Assembly (NCBI RefSeq): GCF_026241105.1
Contig: NZ_JAPFFT010000006.1
Coordinates: 62,001 to 126,000 of the forward strand
Source of the DNA: Arthrobacter rhizophilus
GTDB lineage: Bacteria > Actinomycetota > Actinomycetes > Actinomycetales > Micrococcaceae
Reading direction: 5' to 3'
Length of the DNA: 64,000 bases
Shown here: positions 53,973 through 62,140 of the stretch, piece after piece
How positions within the stretch are numbered: the first letter of the stretch is position 1
Layout of the letters: every line of letters starts with the position of its first letter
Made by a program: the position numbers and the translations under genes
Notes under the pieces: model-generated
Told to the model about the DNA's origin: nothing
What the model saw: the letters and a program-made list of their open reading frames with translations, nothing else
Database searches by the model: none

Positions 53973-55814
53973 GTGGCCCACCTGCTCGGCGGTGAAAACC
54001 TCACCGTTTCGTTCGCAACCCGCACCATCCTCGACGGCGTAACCCTTGGTTTGGAGGACGGCGACAGGATCGGCATGGTTGGGCGCAACGGCGACGGCAA
54101 ATCCACGCTCATGCGCTTGCTGGCATTGCGATCGACGCCGGACTCCGGTCGCGTGACCAAACGAGGCGACGTGAATGTCGGTTACCTCGACCAGTCCGAT
54201 GTGCTCGACGGCGACCTCACCGTGGGGGCCGCGATCGTCGGTGACCAGGCGGACCACGAATGGGCCGCCAACCCCAAAATCCGCGAAATCATGGGCGGCC
54301 TCGTTGCCGACGTGGATTGGCACGCCAACGTGCATGCACTTTCCGGCGGGCAGAAGCGCCGAGTGGCCTTGGCCAAGCTGCTCATCGAGGACCACGACGT
54401 CATCATGCTCGACGAACCCACCAACCACCTCGATGTGGAAGGCGTGGCCTGGCTCTCCCGGCATCTGAATACCCGTTGGCGGGCAAACCAAGGCGCGTTC
54501 CTCGTGGTGACCCACGACCGTTGGTTCCTGGACGAAGTCTGCAACCGGACCTGGGAAGTGCATGACGCCATGGTGGACCCGTTCGACGGCGGCTACGCGG
54601 CGTACGTGCTGGCCCGTGCCGAGCGTGACCGAAGCGCATCCGTCGTCGAAAGCAAACGGCAGCAGCTGGTCAAGAAAGAGCTGGCGTGGCTGCGTCGTGG
54701 CGCCCCGGCCCGGACATCGAAGCCCAAGTTCCGTATTGAGGCCGCCAACGAGCTGATCGCCGATGTTCCCGATCCGCGCGACTCCGTGGCCTTGAGCAAG
54801 ATGGCAACCGCCCGGCTTGGCAAGGACGTGCTGGACCTTGAGGGCGTCTCGCTTGATTTCGTGGGCGGTGACGCCGGCCAGAAGCTCTTCGACAACGTCA
54901 CCCTGCGCCTCGCGCCGGGGCAGCGGCTTGGACTGGTGGGCGTCAACGGTGCCGGAAAATCCACGCTGCTGAGGCTGCTCAACGGGGAGATCGCGCCGAG
55001 TTCAGGCAAGGTCAAGCGGGGCAAGACTGTTGTCACCGCCGTGCTCAGCCAAGACGTCAAGGAGATCGACGACGTATCCGATCTTCGCGTGATCGAGGTC
55101 ATCGAGCGCGAAAAGCGCTCGTTCAGCGTAGGTGGCAAGGAGTTCACGGCCGGGCAGCTCGTGGAGCAACTCGGGTTCACGAAGGAAAAGCAGTGGACTC
55201 CAGTCTCAGACCTTTCCGGCGGTGAGCGGCGCCGCCTGCAACTCCTGCGGCTGCTGGTGGGCGAGCCCAACGTCCTGATGCTCGACGAACCCACCAACGA
55301 CCTTGATACCGACACCCTGGCCGCCGTCGAGGACGTACTGGATGGCTGGCCGGGTACGCTCGTCGTCGTCAGCCACGACCGCTACCTCCTGGAACGCGTC
55401 ACGGATTCCCAAATGGCACTCCTGGGCGACGGCAAGCTGCGCGGGCTTCCAGGCGGCGTGGACCAGTACTTGGAATTGCGCGAAGCGGCCCTTGCGAGCG
55501 GTGCAGTGTCTGGTGGCGCCTCAAGCGGGAGCAGTCGCCCGACGGCGGCAACCGGCTCAGCTTCGACTGCTGCGGCTTCGGGTCCCAGCGAGGCAGAAAA
55601 GCGTGAGGCCCGGAAGGACCTGAACAGGATCGACCGGCAGTTAGGCAAGATCGCCCAGCAAGAAGAGAAACTCCACGTCCAGATGGCTGCCAAGTCCCAA
55701 TCCGGCGACTTCGACGCACTCGGCGAACTGAACACCAAGTTGCAGGAACTGCTCGAAGAAAAGGAAGTCCTGGAACTCGAGTGGCTCGAGGCGGCGGAGG
55801 TGCTGGGGGAGTAG
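53973..55814 (+). CDS. ABC-F family ATPase (Uup/EttA-like)
   Basis: Soluble tandem ATPase acting on the ribosome rather than a transporter; some ABC-F proteins confer antibiotic resistance, others are housekeeping. NBD1 has Walker A GRNGDGKST and signature LSGGQKRRVALAKLL. The linker includes KKELAWLRRGAPARTSKPK, resembling Uup. NBD2 has GVNGAGKST, DLSGGERRRLQLLRLL and MLDEPTNDLDTDTL. A C-terminal coiled coil (EAEKREARKDLNRIDRQLGK onward) follows a low-complexity Ser/Ala spacer near 515-545, again Uup-like. No transmembrane segments are present. The start is GTG at 53973. Confidence 0.92.
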   Translation: MAHLLGGENLTVSFATRTILDGVTLGLEDGDRIGMVGRNGDGKSTLMRLLALRSTPDSGRVTKRGDVNVGYLDQSDVLDGDLTVGAAIVGDQADHEWAANPKIREIMGGLVADVDWHANVHALSGGQKRRVALAKLLIEDHDVIMLDEPTNHLDVEGVAWLSRHLNTRWRANQGAFLVVTHDRWFLDEVCNRTWEVHDAMVDPFDGGYAAYVLARAERDRSASVVESKRQQLVKKELAWLRRGAPARTSKPKFRIEAANELIADVPDPRDSVALSKMATARLGKDVLDLEGVSLDFVGGDAGQKLFDNVTLRLAPGQRLGLVGVNGAGKSTLLRLLNGEIAPSSGKVKRGKTVVTAVLSQDVKEIDDVSDLRVIEVIEREKRSFSVGGKEFTAGQLVEQLGFTKEKQWTPVSDLSGGERRRLQLLRLLVGEPNVLMLDEPTNDLDTDTLAAVEDVLDGWPGTLVVVSHDRYLLERVTDSQMALLGDGKLRGLPGGVDQYLELREAALASGAVSGGASSGSSRPTAATGSASTAAASGPSEAEKREARKDLNRIDRQLGKIAQQEEKLHVQMAAKSQSGDFDALGELNTKLQELLEEKEVLELEWLEAAEVLGE

Positions 55815-56193
55815 GTCGGCTGGGACCGGAGCCTGAGGTTCCGCGCCTGGTGCCTGGTCACCTCGGGTGCCGGGGGTGGCGCCCTTCCGCGTCGCTTAGC
55901 GCGGAGGTTCCTTCCCAAAGCTCGCAAGCCCGCTTCGGGGCCCTCGGAACGCCGCTTCAACGCAAAAGGGCTACTCGCTCGCTGAGCGTGCTCCCCGGCC
56001 CGTTGCGCCGCGATGCGCTCCTTTCCGAAGAACCGCCGGCCGGCGGTCGCGAGGGGCGGCGGACTTCCGGCGTCGTCTTCCGGAGGTCTACAAGGTCCAG
56101 GGCATTCGGAACTCAAGGCGCGGTAGGGAAAGGGACGACACGCGGGGGTGGGACTGCGGATGGGTTCGGCGGATTTCGACAGCCTGATTAGCC

Positions 56194-56277
56194 CATGACG
56201 CGGAGACGGAACGAGGACACGCGGATTCCGGTGTCGTCACGGATTTTGTGTGTCGGCGGGGCGCATGGGCGTCGAAA
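56194..56277. repeat. 84-bp direct repeat, copy A
   Basis: Starts CATGACGCGGAGACGGAACG and ends GCGTCGAAA. It is identical to copy B at 76 of 84 positions, with its start 150 bp away. Confidence 0.85.
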
Positions 56278-56343
56278 GTCGAGGCGCGGGTCGGAAGCGG
56301 TTGCTTGGTGAATCGTGGGCGCTTCGCGACACCCAAATGGACA

Positions 56344-56427
56344 CATGACGCGGAGACGGAACGAGGACACGCGGATTCCGGCGTCGTCAGGGATTTTGCG
56401 TGTCGACAGGGCACATCTGCGTCGAAA
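56344..56427. repeat. 84-bp direct repeat, copy B
   Basis: Second copy of the repeat at 56194-56277, same orientation. Confidence 0.85.
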
Positions 56428-56574
56428 CCAAGAACGAAACATTGGCAAGAGCCGTGCCGCGGGCCTTCGGGTAGGAACCTCCGCGCTAAGTGACGGCGAA
56501 GGTGATCAGCCGCGTAGGCGACCACGGACACGGTCGCGGGGGGCGACCGAGGCATGATCCGGGGCAACCTGAAC

Positions 56575-57261
56575 CTAGCCCTCGCTCCGCAGTTCCGGTT
56601 CCTTTTGCAGGCCTGTCAGTCCGTTCCACGCCAAGTTAACCAGGTGCGCGGCTACTGCGCGCTTGTCGGGCTCGCGGTGGTCCAGCCACCATTGGCCGGT
56701 CATTGCCACCATGCCTACGAGCATCTGGGCGTACATCGCGCCATCGGCTGCGCTGAAACCGCGCCGGGAGAATTCGTCGGCGAGCAGGTTTTCCACGCGG
56801 TCCGCCACATGGGAGAGCAGGGTGGAGAAGGCGCCTTCGGGCTGGGAAGGCGGGGCGTCCCGCATGAGGATCCGGAAGCCGTCGCTCCGCTCTTCTATGT
56901 AGCCAAGCAAGGCTAGGGCCGCCTGTTCAACGAGGACGCGTGGTTTGGCTTCGGCTGCCAGGGACTGGTTAATGGCCTCCAGTAGGATTCGGAATTCGAT
57001 CTCCACCACTTGCGTGTAGAGGCCTTCCTTCGAGCCGAAGTGCTCGTAAATGACGGGCTTGGACACTCCTGCGGCCGCTGCGATTTCGTCAATGGTGGTG
57101 GCATCAAGCCCGCGGGCTGCGAAGAGGCCCCGGCCTATCTCGATGAGCTGGGAACGGCGTTGGGATCCAGTCATCCGGGCACGTACAACCTGGCCTGAGG
57201 GCACGTGGTTGATCACCTTGGAACCCGTCGAGCGCGGGGGAAGTCCTGTGCTGTTGCTCAC
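56575..57261 (-). CDS. TetR family transcriptional regulator
   Basis: A 228-residue DNA-binding repressor. The helix-turn-helix lies at residues 40-85 (ARGLDATTIDEIAAAAGVSK then PVIYEHFGSKEGLYTQVVE), and the ligand-binding C-terminal domain has AAVAHLVNLAWNGL at its end. An N-terminal arm with KVINHVPSGQVVRARMTGSQ precedes the domain. GTG at 57261 lies six bases after CATGAT, a weaker match to the leaderless layout. No target operon is adjacent; the ligand is unknown. Confidence 0.88.
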   Translation of the reverse strand: MSNSTGLPPRSTGSKVINHVPSGQVVRARMTGSQRRSQLIEIGRGLFAARGLDATTIDEIAAAAGVSKPVIYEHFGSKEGLYTQVVEIEFRILLEAINQSLAAEAKPRVLVEQAALALLGYIEERSDGFRILMRDAPPSQPEGAFSTLLSHVADRVENLLADEFSRRGFSAADGAMYAQMLVGMVAMTGQWWLDHREPDKRAVAAHLVNLAWNGLTGLQKEPELRSEG

Positions 57262-57375
57262 GCATCTATCATGCCTCACGCCAAGCGTGAAGCGGCTCGT
57301 GGAGGGCCCGCCAGCTCGGTCGGAAAGGACTCGGTGATGCGCCAAGTCGCGAACACCGCGATGGTCATGGCAAAC

Positions 57376-57381
57376 TAGATT
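57376..57381 (+). promoter_or_regulatory. -10 element TAGATT upstream of tRNA-Gln
   Basis: TAGATT lies about 70 bp upstream of the tRNA, a reasonable distance for its promoter. No clear -35 was seen. Confidence 0.3.
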
Positions 57382-57449
57382 CTTGTGTGTGCGACCCGGT
57401 CAATCGGGAACCCGCGGGCTAAGCGTCCGCAAGGGCCACGCGCACACGG

Positions 57450-57521
57450 TCCGCCCTGGTGTAATGGCAGCACCCCGGCCTTTGGAGCCGTGGAGTATAG
57501 GTTCGAATCCTATGGGCGGAA
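57450..57521 (+). tRNA. tRNA-Gln (anticodon TTG)
   Basis: The acceptor arm TCCGCCC (57450-57456) pairs with GGGCGGA (57514-57520) and A57521 is the discriminator. The anticodon loop is CTTTGGA with anticodon TTG, and the T loop is GTTCGAATC within TATAGGTTCGAATCCTAT. The anticodon stem has one mismatch at its outer end. CCA is not encoded. Confidence 0.93.
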
Positions 57522-57612
57522 CTTGTCGGTGATCTGCCGGCACCGCCTCTGAAGGCACTGTCTCTCCCGAAGCTGTCCATTGGCTGCGCAGAAGGCTGTG
57601 AATCGGCAAGAG

Positions 57613-57618
57613 TAGGAT
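57613..57618 (+). promoter_or_regulatory. -10 element TAGGAT for glmU
   Basis: TAGGAT lies about 58 bases before the GTG, with a CCGGG-TTCG-CCCGG hairpin in the predicted leader. Confidence 0.4.
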
Positions 57619-57675
57619 AGAGCAGATGCCGCAGCCGGGTTCGCCCGGACGTAACCGAGCAAGGAGAGCGACTTC

Positions 57676-59175
57676 GTGAGCCCCGATACTACTGGCCCCG
57701 CCGCTGTAATCGTCCTAGCTGCCGGAGCCGGTACGCGCATGAAGTCGCGGACTCCCAAAATTCTCCACGAAATCGGTGGACGTTCCATGGTGGCGCATGC
57801 CATCCTTGCCGCACGTTCCATAGATCCCCAGCGGCTGGCCTTGGTAGTCCGCCACGAACGGGACCTCGTTGCCGCGCACGTTGAGCTGATCGATCCCGAC
57901 GCCGTCATTGTGGACCAGGATGATGTTCCCGGAACCGGGCGTGCCGTTGAGGTAGCTTTCGATGCCCTCGATGCGAAGGCCGAACTCACCGGAACGGTAG
58001 TGGTCACGTACGGCGATGTTCCTTTGCTGACCGGTTCCCTCCTCTCCGAGCTTGTCGCCACGCACGAATCCGAGGGCAACGCCGTGACGGTCTTGACCGC
58101 CATCCTCGACGACGCCAATGGATACGGACGCATCCTTCGTGGCGAGGACGGCACAGTGCTGGGCATCCGCGAACACAAAGACGCCAGCGACGCCGAACGC
58201 TCCATCCGCGAGGTCAACTCGGGTATCTACGCTTTTGACGCACGGGTTCTCCGCACGCAGCTGCACAAGGTGACCACCGAGAACATCCAGCGCGAAAAGT
58301 ACCTCACCGACGTCCTCGAACTGGCGCGCGACGCCGGGGGCCGGGTTTCCGCCGTCGTCACCGAGGACCGCTGGCAGGTGGAAGGTGCCAACGACCGCGT
58401 CCAGTTGGCCGCGCTCGGAGCCGAGCACAACCGCCGGATCATCGAAGCCTGGATGCGGTCCGGCGTCACGGTCGTTGACCCGGCTACCACCTGGATCGAT
58501 TCCACCGTCACCCTGGACGAAGACGTCCGCCTCTTGCCGAACACGCAGCTTCACGGTGCCACCACTGTGGCGCGGGACGCCGTCGTCGGGCCAGACACGA
58601 CCCTCACCGACGTTTCGGTGGGCGAAGGCGCGAAGGTTACCCGCACCCACGGCGCGGGATCCACGATCGGGGCCGGGGCCAGTGTGGGTCCGTTCACGTA
58701 CCTGCGCCCGGGCACGGTCCTGGGGGAGACCGGCAAGATCGGCGCTTTCTACGAGACCAAGAACGTGACCATCGGGCGCGGCTCGAAGCTGTCCCACCTC
58801 GGCTATGCCGGCGACGCCGAGATCGGCGAGGACACCAACATCGGCTGCGGCAACATCACGGCAAACTACGACGGCGAGAAGAAGCACCGCACCGTGATCG
58901 GCTCCGGTGTGCGGACCGGGTCCAACACGGTCTTCGTGGCTCCCGTGACGATTGGCGACGGCGCCTACAGCGGCGCTGGCGCCATCATCCGCAAGGACGT
59001 TCCCGCCGGAGCCCTCACCCTGAGCGTTGCCCCTCAGCGCAACGCCGAAGGCTGGGTCATCGCCAACCGCCAGGGCAGTAACTCGGCCCAGCTGGCGCAA
59101 GCCGCGCTGGGCTCCGCTGCCACCCCCGATTCATCAAGTACCCAGGCAATCACAGAAGAGGGCATACAGGCATGA
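57676..59175 (+). CDS. glmU: Bifunctional GlmU: GlcNAc-1-P uridylyltransferase / GlcN-1-P acetyltransferase
   Basis: Makes UDP-GlcNAc from glucosamine-1-phosphate in two steps. The 499-residue protein has the N-terminal pyrophosphorylase motif VLAAGAGTRMKSRTPKILHE, VTYGDVPLL, and a C-terminal left-handed beta-helix of hexapeptide repeats with the acetyltransferase active-site segment FYETKNVTIGRGSKLSHLGYAGD. A 40-residue low-complexity tail is typical of actinobacterial GlmU. AAGGAG precedes GTG. It overlaps prs by ATGA. Confidence 0.95.
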   Translation: MSPDTTGPAAVIVLAAGAGTRMKSRTPKILHEIGGRSMVAHAILAARSIDPQRLALVVRHERDLVAAHVELIDPDAVIVDQDDVPGTGRAVEVAFDALDAKAELTGTVVVTYGDVPLLTGSLLSELVATHESEGNAVTVLTAILDDANGYGRILRGEDGTVLGIREHKDASDAERSIREVNSGIYAFDARVLRTQLHKVTTENIQREKYLTDVLELARDAGGRVSAVVTEDRWQVEGANDRVQLAALGAEHNRRIIEAWMRSGVTVVDPATTWIDSTVTLDEDVRLLPNTQLHGATTVARDAVVGPDTTLTDVSVGEGAKVTRTHGAGSTIGAGASVGPFTYLRPGTVLGETGKIGAFYETKNVTIGRGSKLSHLGYAGDAEIGEDTNIGCGNITANYDGEKKHRTVIGSGVRTGSNTVFVAPVTIGDGAYSGAGAIIRKDVPAGALTLSVAPQRNAEGWVIANRQGSNSAQLAQAALGSAATPDSSSTQAITEEGIQA

Positions 59176-60152
59176 GCGAAATTACCGCACACGGCGAGAA
59201 GAAACTAGTTCTCGCTGCCGGACGGGCGCACCCCGAGCTGGCGCAGGAAATCGCCAAGGAGCTGGAAACGGAACTCCTGCCTATCGACGCCTACGACTTC
59301 GCCAACGGTGAGATCTACGTGCGATCGGCGGAGAGCGTCCGAGGCACCGATGCCTTCGTCATTCAGGCACACCCGGCCCCCCTGAACAACTGGCTCATGG
59401 AGCAGTTGATCATGATCGACTCGCTGAAGCGCGCTTCGGCCAAGCGGATCACCGTGGTCTCTCCGTTCTACCCCTACGCCCGCCAGGACAAGAAGGGCCG
59501 TGGTCGCGAGCCGATCTCCGCCCGCCTGGTGGCGGACCTCTACAAGACCGCCGGTGCGGACCGGATCATGTCGGTTGACCTTCACACGTCCCAGATCCAG
59601 GGGTTCTTCGACGGCCCGGTGGATCACCTCATGGCGATCCCGCTGCTGGCCGACTACATCCGTACCAAGGTCGAAGCAGACAACATCACCGTTGTTTCGC
59701 CGGACACCGGCCGCGTCCGCGTGGCAGAACAGTGGGCCGAGCGCCTGGGCGGCGCGCCGCTGGCGTTCGTCCACAAGAGCCGCGACCTCACGGTGCCGAA
59801 CCAAGCTGTCTCGAAGACCGTCGTCGGGCAGATCGAAGGCCGCACGTGCGTCTTGATCGACGACATGATCGACACCGGCGGAACGATCTCCGGCGCCGTC
59901 CAGGTCCTCAAGAACGCCGGTGCCAAGGACGTCATCATTGCCTGCACGCACGCTGTGTTCTCCGAACCGGCGGCGCAGCGCTTGGCGGATTCCGGCGCCC
60001 GCGAGGTTGTTGTCACCAATACGCTGCCCATTCCGGCAGACAAGCGCTTCCCGCAGCTCACCGTGCTGTCGATCGCGCCATTGATTGCACGCGCCATCCG
60101 CGAAGTGTTCGACGACGGCTCTGTCACCAGCCTGTTCGACGGCAACGCTTAA
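59172..60152 (+). CDS. prs: Ribose-phosphate diphosphokinase (PRPP synthetase)
   Basis: Makes PRPP from ribose-5-phosphate and ATP for nucleotide, histidine and tryptophan synthesis and, in actinobacteria, decaprenyl-phosphoryl arabinose. The 326-residue class I enzyme has the flexible loop YARQDKKGRGREPISARL, VDLHTSQIQGFF, and the PRPP-binding signature VLIDDMIDTGGTI near residue 235. It is translationally coupled to glmU. Confidence 0.96.
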   Translation: MSEITAHGEKKLVLAAGRAHPELAQEIAKELETELLPIDAYDFANGEIYVRSAESVRGTDAFVIQAHPAPLNNWLMEQLIMIDSLKRASAKRITVVSPFYPYARQDKKGRGREPISARLVADLYKTAGADRIMSVDLHTSQIQGFFDGPVDHLMAIPLLADYIRTKVEADNITVVSPDTGRVRVAEQWAERLGGAPLAFVHKSRDLTVPNQAVSKTVVGQIEGRTCVLIDDMIDTGGTISGAVQVLKNAGAKDVIIACTHAVFSEPAAQRLADSGAREVVVTNTLPIPADKRFPQLTVLSIAPLIARAIREVFDDGSVTSLFDGNA

Positions 60153-60438
60153 CAGCTTTCTCGGTTTCCTCGGCTTCCTCGGTTTTCGGCAATCGGGGCG
60201 GGACTGCTAAACTCTTGGGGATACCTTGGCGAGGGAGAGCACATCCGGATTGCGTTTCTACGTGATTCCGGATTGCGGGTCTCCGTTATCGACTGGGTCT
60301 GAATCTCCTTCAACGAAGGCGGACCGGCTGCTCCTGCGGCTGGGATTCCGCTGGGCGTGGAAGGTCACCACAGACCTCCGCCCTTGCTGATCGACTTGCC
60401 TGGCATTGTGCCGGCGCCACAGTAATCAAGGAGTACAC
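60153..60438 (+). other. rplY upstream region
   Basis: These 286 bp contain a short triplicated CCTCGG(T/C)TT motif just after prs (60160-60185) and imperfect GC-rich dyads near 60315-60350. The region probably holds the rplY promoter and leader. No gene is visible. Confidence 0.35.
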
Positions 60439-61011
60439 ATGTCTGAGCAGAAGCTCGCAGCAGAACTGCGCACCGAATTCGGCAAGGGTTTCGCCCGCCG
60501 CGCCCGTTCGGCCGGCCAGATCCCGGCCGTCGTCTACGGTCACGGCGCAGAGCCCATGCACATCAACCTGCCGGGCCGCGCCACCACGCTGGCCGTCCGC
60601 GTTTCCAACGCCCTGCTGTCCCTGGACATCAACGGCGAAGAGCACCTGGCCCTGGTGAAGGACATCCAGCGCGATCCGATCAAGCAGATCATCGAGCACA
60701 TCGACCTCCTGACCGTCCGCAAGGGCGAAAAGGTTACCGTTGACGTTTCCGTGCACGTTATCGGTGAAGCTGCCATCGGCGCCGTCGCCAACCAGGAAGC
60801 CACTACGGTTTCCCTCGAAGCCGAGGCTACGCACCTGCCGACATTCGTCGAAATCAGCATCGAAGGCCGCAAGGCCGGCGAGCACGTCCACGCCTCGGAC
60901 ATCGTCCTGCCGACCGGTTCGGAACTGCTGACCGATCCCGAGACGCTCATCATCCACATCTCGGAGGCCACTTCGGAAGCCGAGGAAGAGGCAGCTCCTG
61001 CTGCCGAGTAG
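60439..61011 (+). CDS. rplY: 50S ribosomal protein L25/general stress protein Ctc
   Basis: Binds 5S rRNA in the large subunit. The 190-residue CTC-type L25 has the N-terminal 5S-binding domain (LRTEFGKGFARRARSAGQIP, AVVYGHGAEPMHI) and the C-terminal TL5-like domain, with an alanine/glutamate tail. AAGGAG at 60428-60433 supports ATG 60439. The neighbours prs-rplY-pth are a common bacterial arrangement. Confidence 0.95.
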   Translation: MSEQKLAAELRTEFGKGFARRARSAGQIPAVVYGHGAEPMHINLPGRATTLAVRVSNALLSLDINGEEHLALVKDIQRDPIKQIIEHIDLLTVRKGEKVTVDVSVHVIGEAAIGAVANQEATTVSLEAEATHLPTFVEISIEGRKAGEHVHASDIVLPTGSELLTDPETLIIHISEATSEAEEEAAPAAE

Positions 61012-61044
61012 TCTTCGCGACTAGCTGGGGCAAAAGCCTTTGCG

Positions 61045-61076
61045 AGTGGCCGGGGCCCTGTGGGGTCCCGGCCACT
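61045..61076 (+). terminator. Hairpin between rplY and pth
   Basis: Fourteen-base arms 61045-61058 and 61063-61076 (AGTGGCCGGGGCCC type) pair with one G-T pair around a four-base loop. TCTGTTCGTT follows. Confidence 0.75.
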
Positions 61077-61103
61077 TCTGTTCGTTCAACCCCCTTGATT
61101 CCC

Positions 61104-61109
61104 TAGGAT
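61104..61109 (+). promoter_or_regulatory. -10 element TAGGAT, leaderless start of pth
   Basis: TAGGAT, six bases, then ATG at 61116, just after the rplY terminator. Confidence 0.5.
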
Positions 61110-61115
61110 GACTCC

Positions 61116-61700
61116 ATGACAGACACTTGGCTGATTGTCGGCCTTGGCAATCCCGGCAATGAATACAGCCACAACCGCCACAACGTCGGCCAGATGGTCC
61201 TGGACGAACTTGCTTCGCGCATGAGCGGAAAGTTCAAGGCCCACAAGTCGCGGGCGCAAGTTGTGGAGGGCAGGCTCGGGATCGGCGGCCCGAGGGTGGT
61301 TTTGGCGAAGCCAATGAGCTACATGAATGTTTCCGGGGGTCCTGTTTCCGGCCTGGCCAAGTTTTTTGATATCGCTCCGGACCACGTGATTGCGGTGCAC
61401 GACGAAATTGATATTCCCTTCAACACCGTCAAGTTGAAGATCGGCGGGGGAGAAGGCGGCCATAACGGCCTGCGGGATATCTCCAAGGCTTTGGCAACCA
61501 AGGACTACCTGCGGGTCCGTGTGGGCGTCGGCAGGCCGCCTGGCCGGATGGACACGGCGGATTATGTCCTCAGGGATTTTGGATCGTCGGAAAAGAAAGA
61601 GCTGCCATTCCTCCTGGATGAAGCGGCAGACGCCGTTGAAGTATTGATGACCGAGGGTCTGCTTGCCGCCCAGCAGAGATTTCACGCCGTGAAGGCCTAG
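61116..61700 (+). CDS. pth: Peptidyl-tRNA hydrolase
   Basis: Recycles tRNA from peptidyl-tRNAs that drop off the ribosome. The 194-residue protein has the signature GLGNPGNEYSHNRHNVGQMV with the catalytic histidine (near residue 24), KPMSYMNVSGGPV, VHDEIDIPFNTVKLK and GGGEGGHNGLRDI. All active-site residues look intact. A tandem repeat array begins immediately after the stop. Confidence 0.95.
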   Translation: MTDTWLIVGLGNPGNEYSHNRHNVGQMVLDELASRMSGKFKAHKSRAQVVEGRLGIGGPRVVLAKPMSYMNVSGGPVSGLAKFFDIAPDHVIAVHDEIDIPFNTVKLKIGGGEGGHNGLRDISKALATKDYLRVRVGVGRPPGRMDTADYVLRDFGSSEKKELPFLLDEAADAVEVLMTEGLLAAQQRFHAVKA

Positions 61701-61705
61701 TCCCC

Positions 61706-61903
61706 ACCGCCTCCCTTGCCTCGCTTCGCTCGCCCAGGGAACCCTGGCGGCGTGGGCCCACCCACCGCCTCCCTTGCCTCCCTTGCCTCGCTTCGCTCGC
61801 CCAGGGAACCCTGGCGGCGTGGGCCCACCCACCGCCTCCCTTGCCTCCCTTGCCTCGCTTCGCTCGCCCAGGGAACCCTGGCGGCGTGGGCCCACCCACC
61901 GCC
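61706..61903. repeat. Tandem repeat, three units (58 + 67 + 67 bp)
   Basis: The unit contains CACCGCCTCCCTTGCCTC, TCGCTTCGCTCGCCCAGGGA and ACCCTGGCGGCGTGGGCC in that order. Two 67-bp units (phase 61754, 61821, 61888) follow a 58-bp unit lacking an internal nine-base duplication. Each unit holds the palindromes CCAGGGAACCCTGG-like and TGGGCCCA. The array starts right after the pth stop and may be a variable-number locus. Confidence 0.85.
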
Positions 61904-62140
61904 TGGAAGGCGCTGATCCTGGCAGCGCGGCCGCCCGGGGATCCCCGGGGCGCGCCGTTGATTCCCATGTACCCAATCCAATTGTTTAACAAGTACCCTG
62001 ATGGCTCGCCCACTGACTAATTGATTCGGGGGGATCGCTATGATACTTTGCAAATCACTGCTGGGGCTGAGGGAATTACGAAAGCAAACGACCCGCTGAA
62101 CGTCACGTCCGCCAAAGCTACGAAGGTAGCGTGATCTAAA
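61904..62140 (+). promoter_or_regulatory. Upstream region of the terminal regulator gene
   Basis: The AT content rises from about 61975. A TAGCGT hexamer (62127-62132) lies eight bases before the TTG at 62141 and could be its -10. Nothing else is recognised. Confidence 0.35.

Larger units (their letters stand above)
55815..56574. other. 760-bp gene-free interval with direct and inverted repeats
   Basis: Between convergent ABC-F and TetR genes. Open frames here are unconvincing. An 18-bp perfect inverted repeat bounds most of it (CTTAGCGCGGAGGTTCCT at 55895-55912, complement at 56473-56490). Inside lie two 84-bp direct repeats (56194-56277 and 56344-56427). It may be a small non-autonomous element or a remnant. 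Confidence 0.6.

Noticed and set aside
56088..56567. 159-residue minus-strand frame containing a duplicated TTPESACPRSVSAS stretch
   Set aside because: The duplication reflects the 84-bp DNA repeat. Composition is Arg/Pro/Ser-rich, there is no ribosome-binding site, and the differences between copies are not biased to synonymous positions.
61706..61903. CRISPR-like array
   Set aside because: The units are contiguous with no unique spacers, and no cas genes are present.
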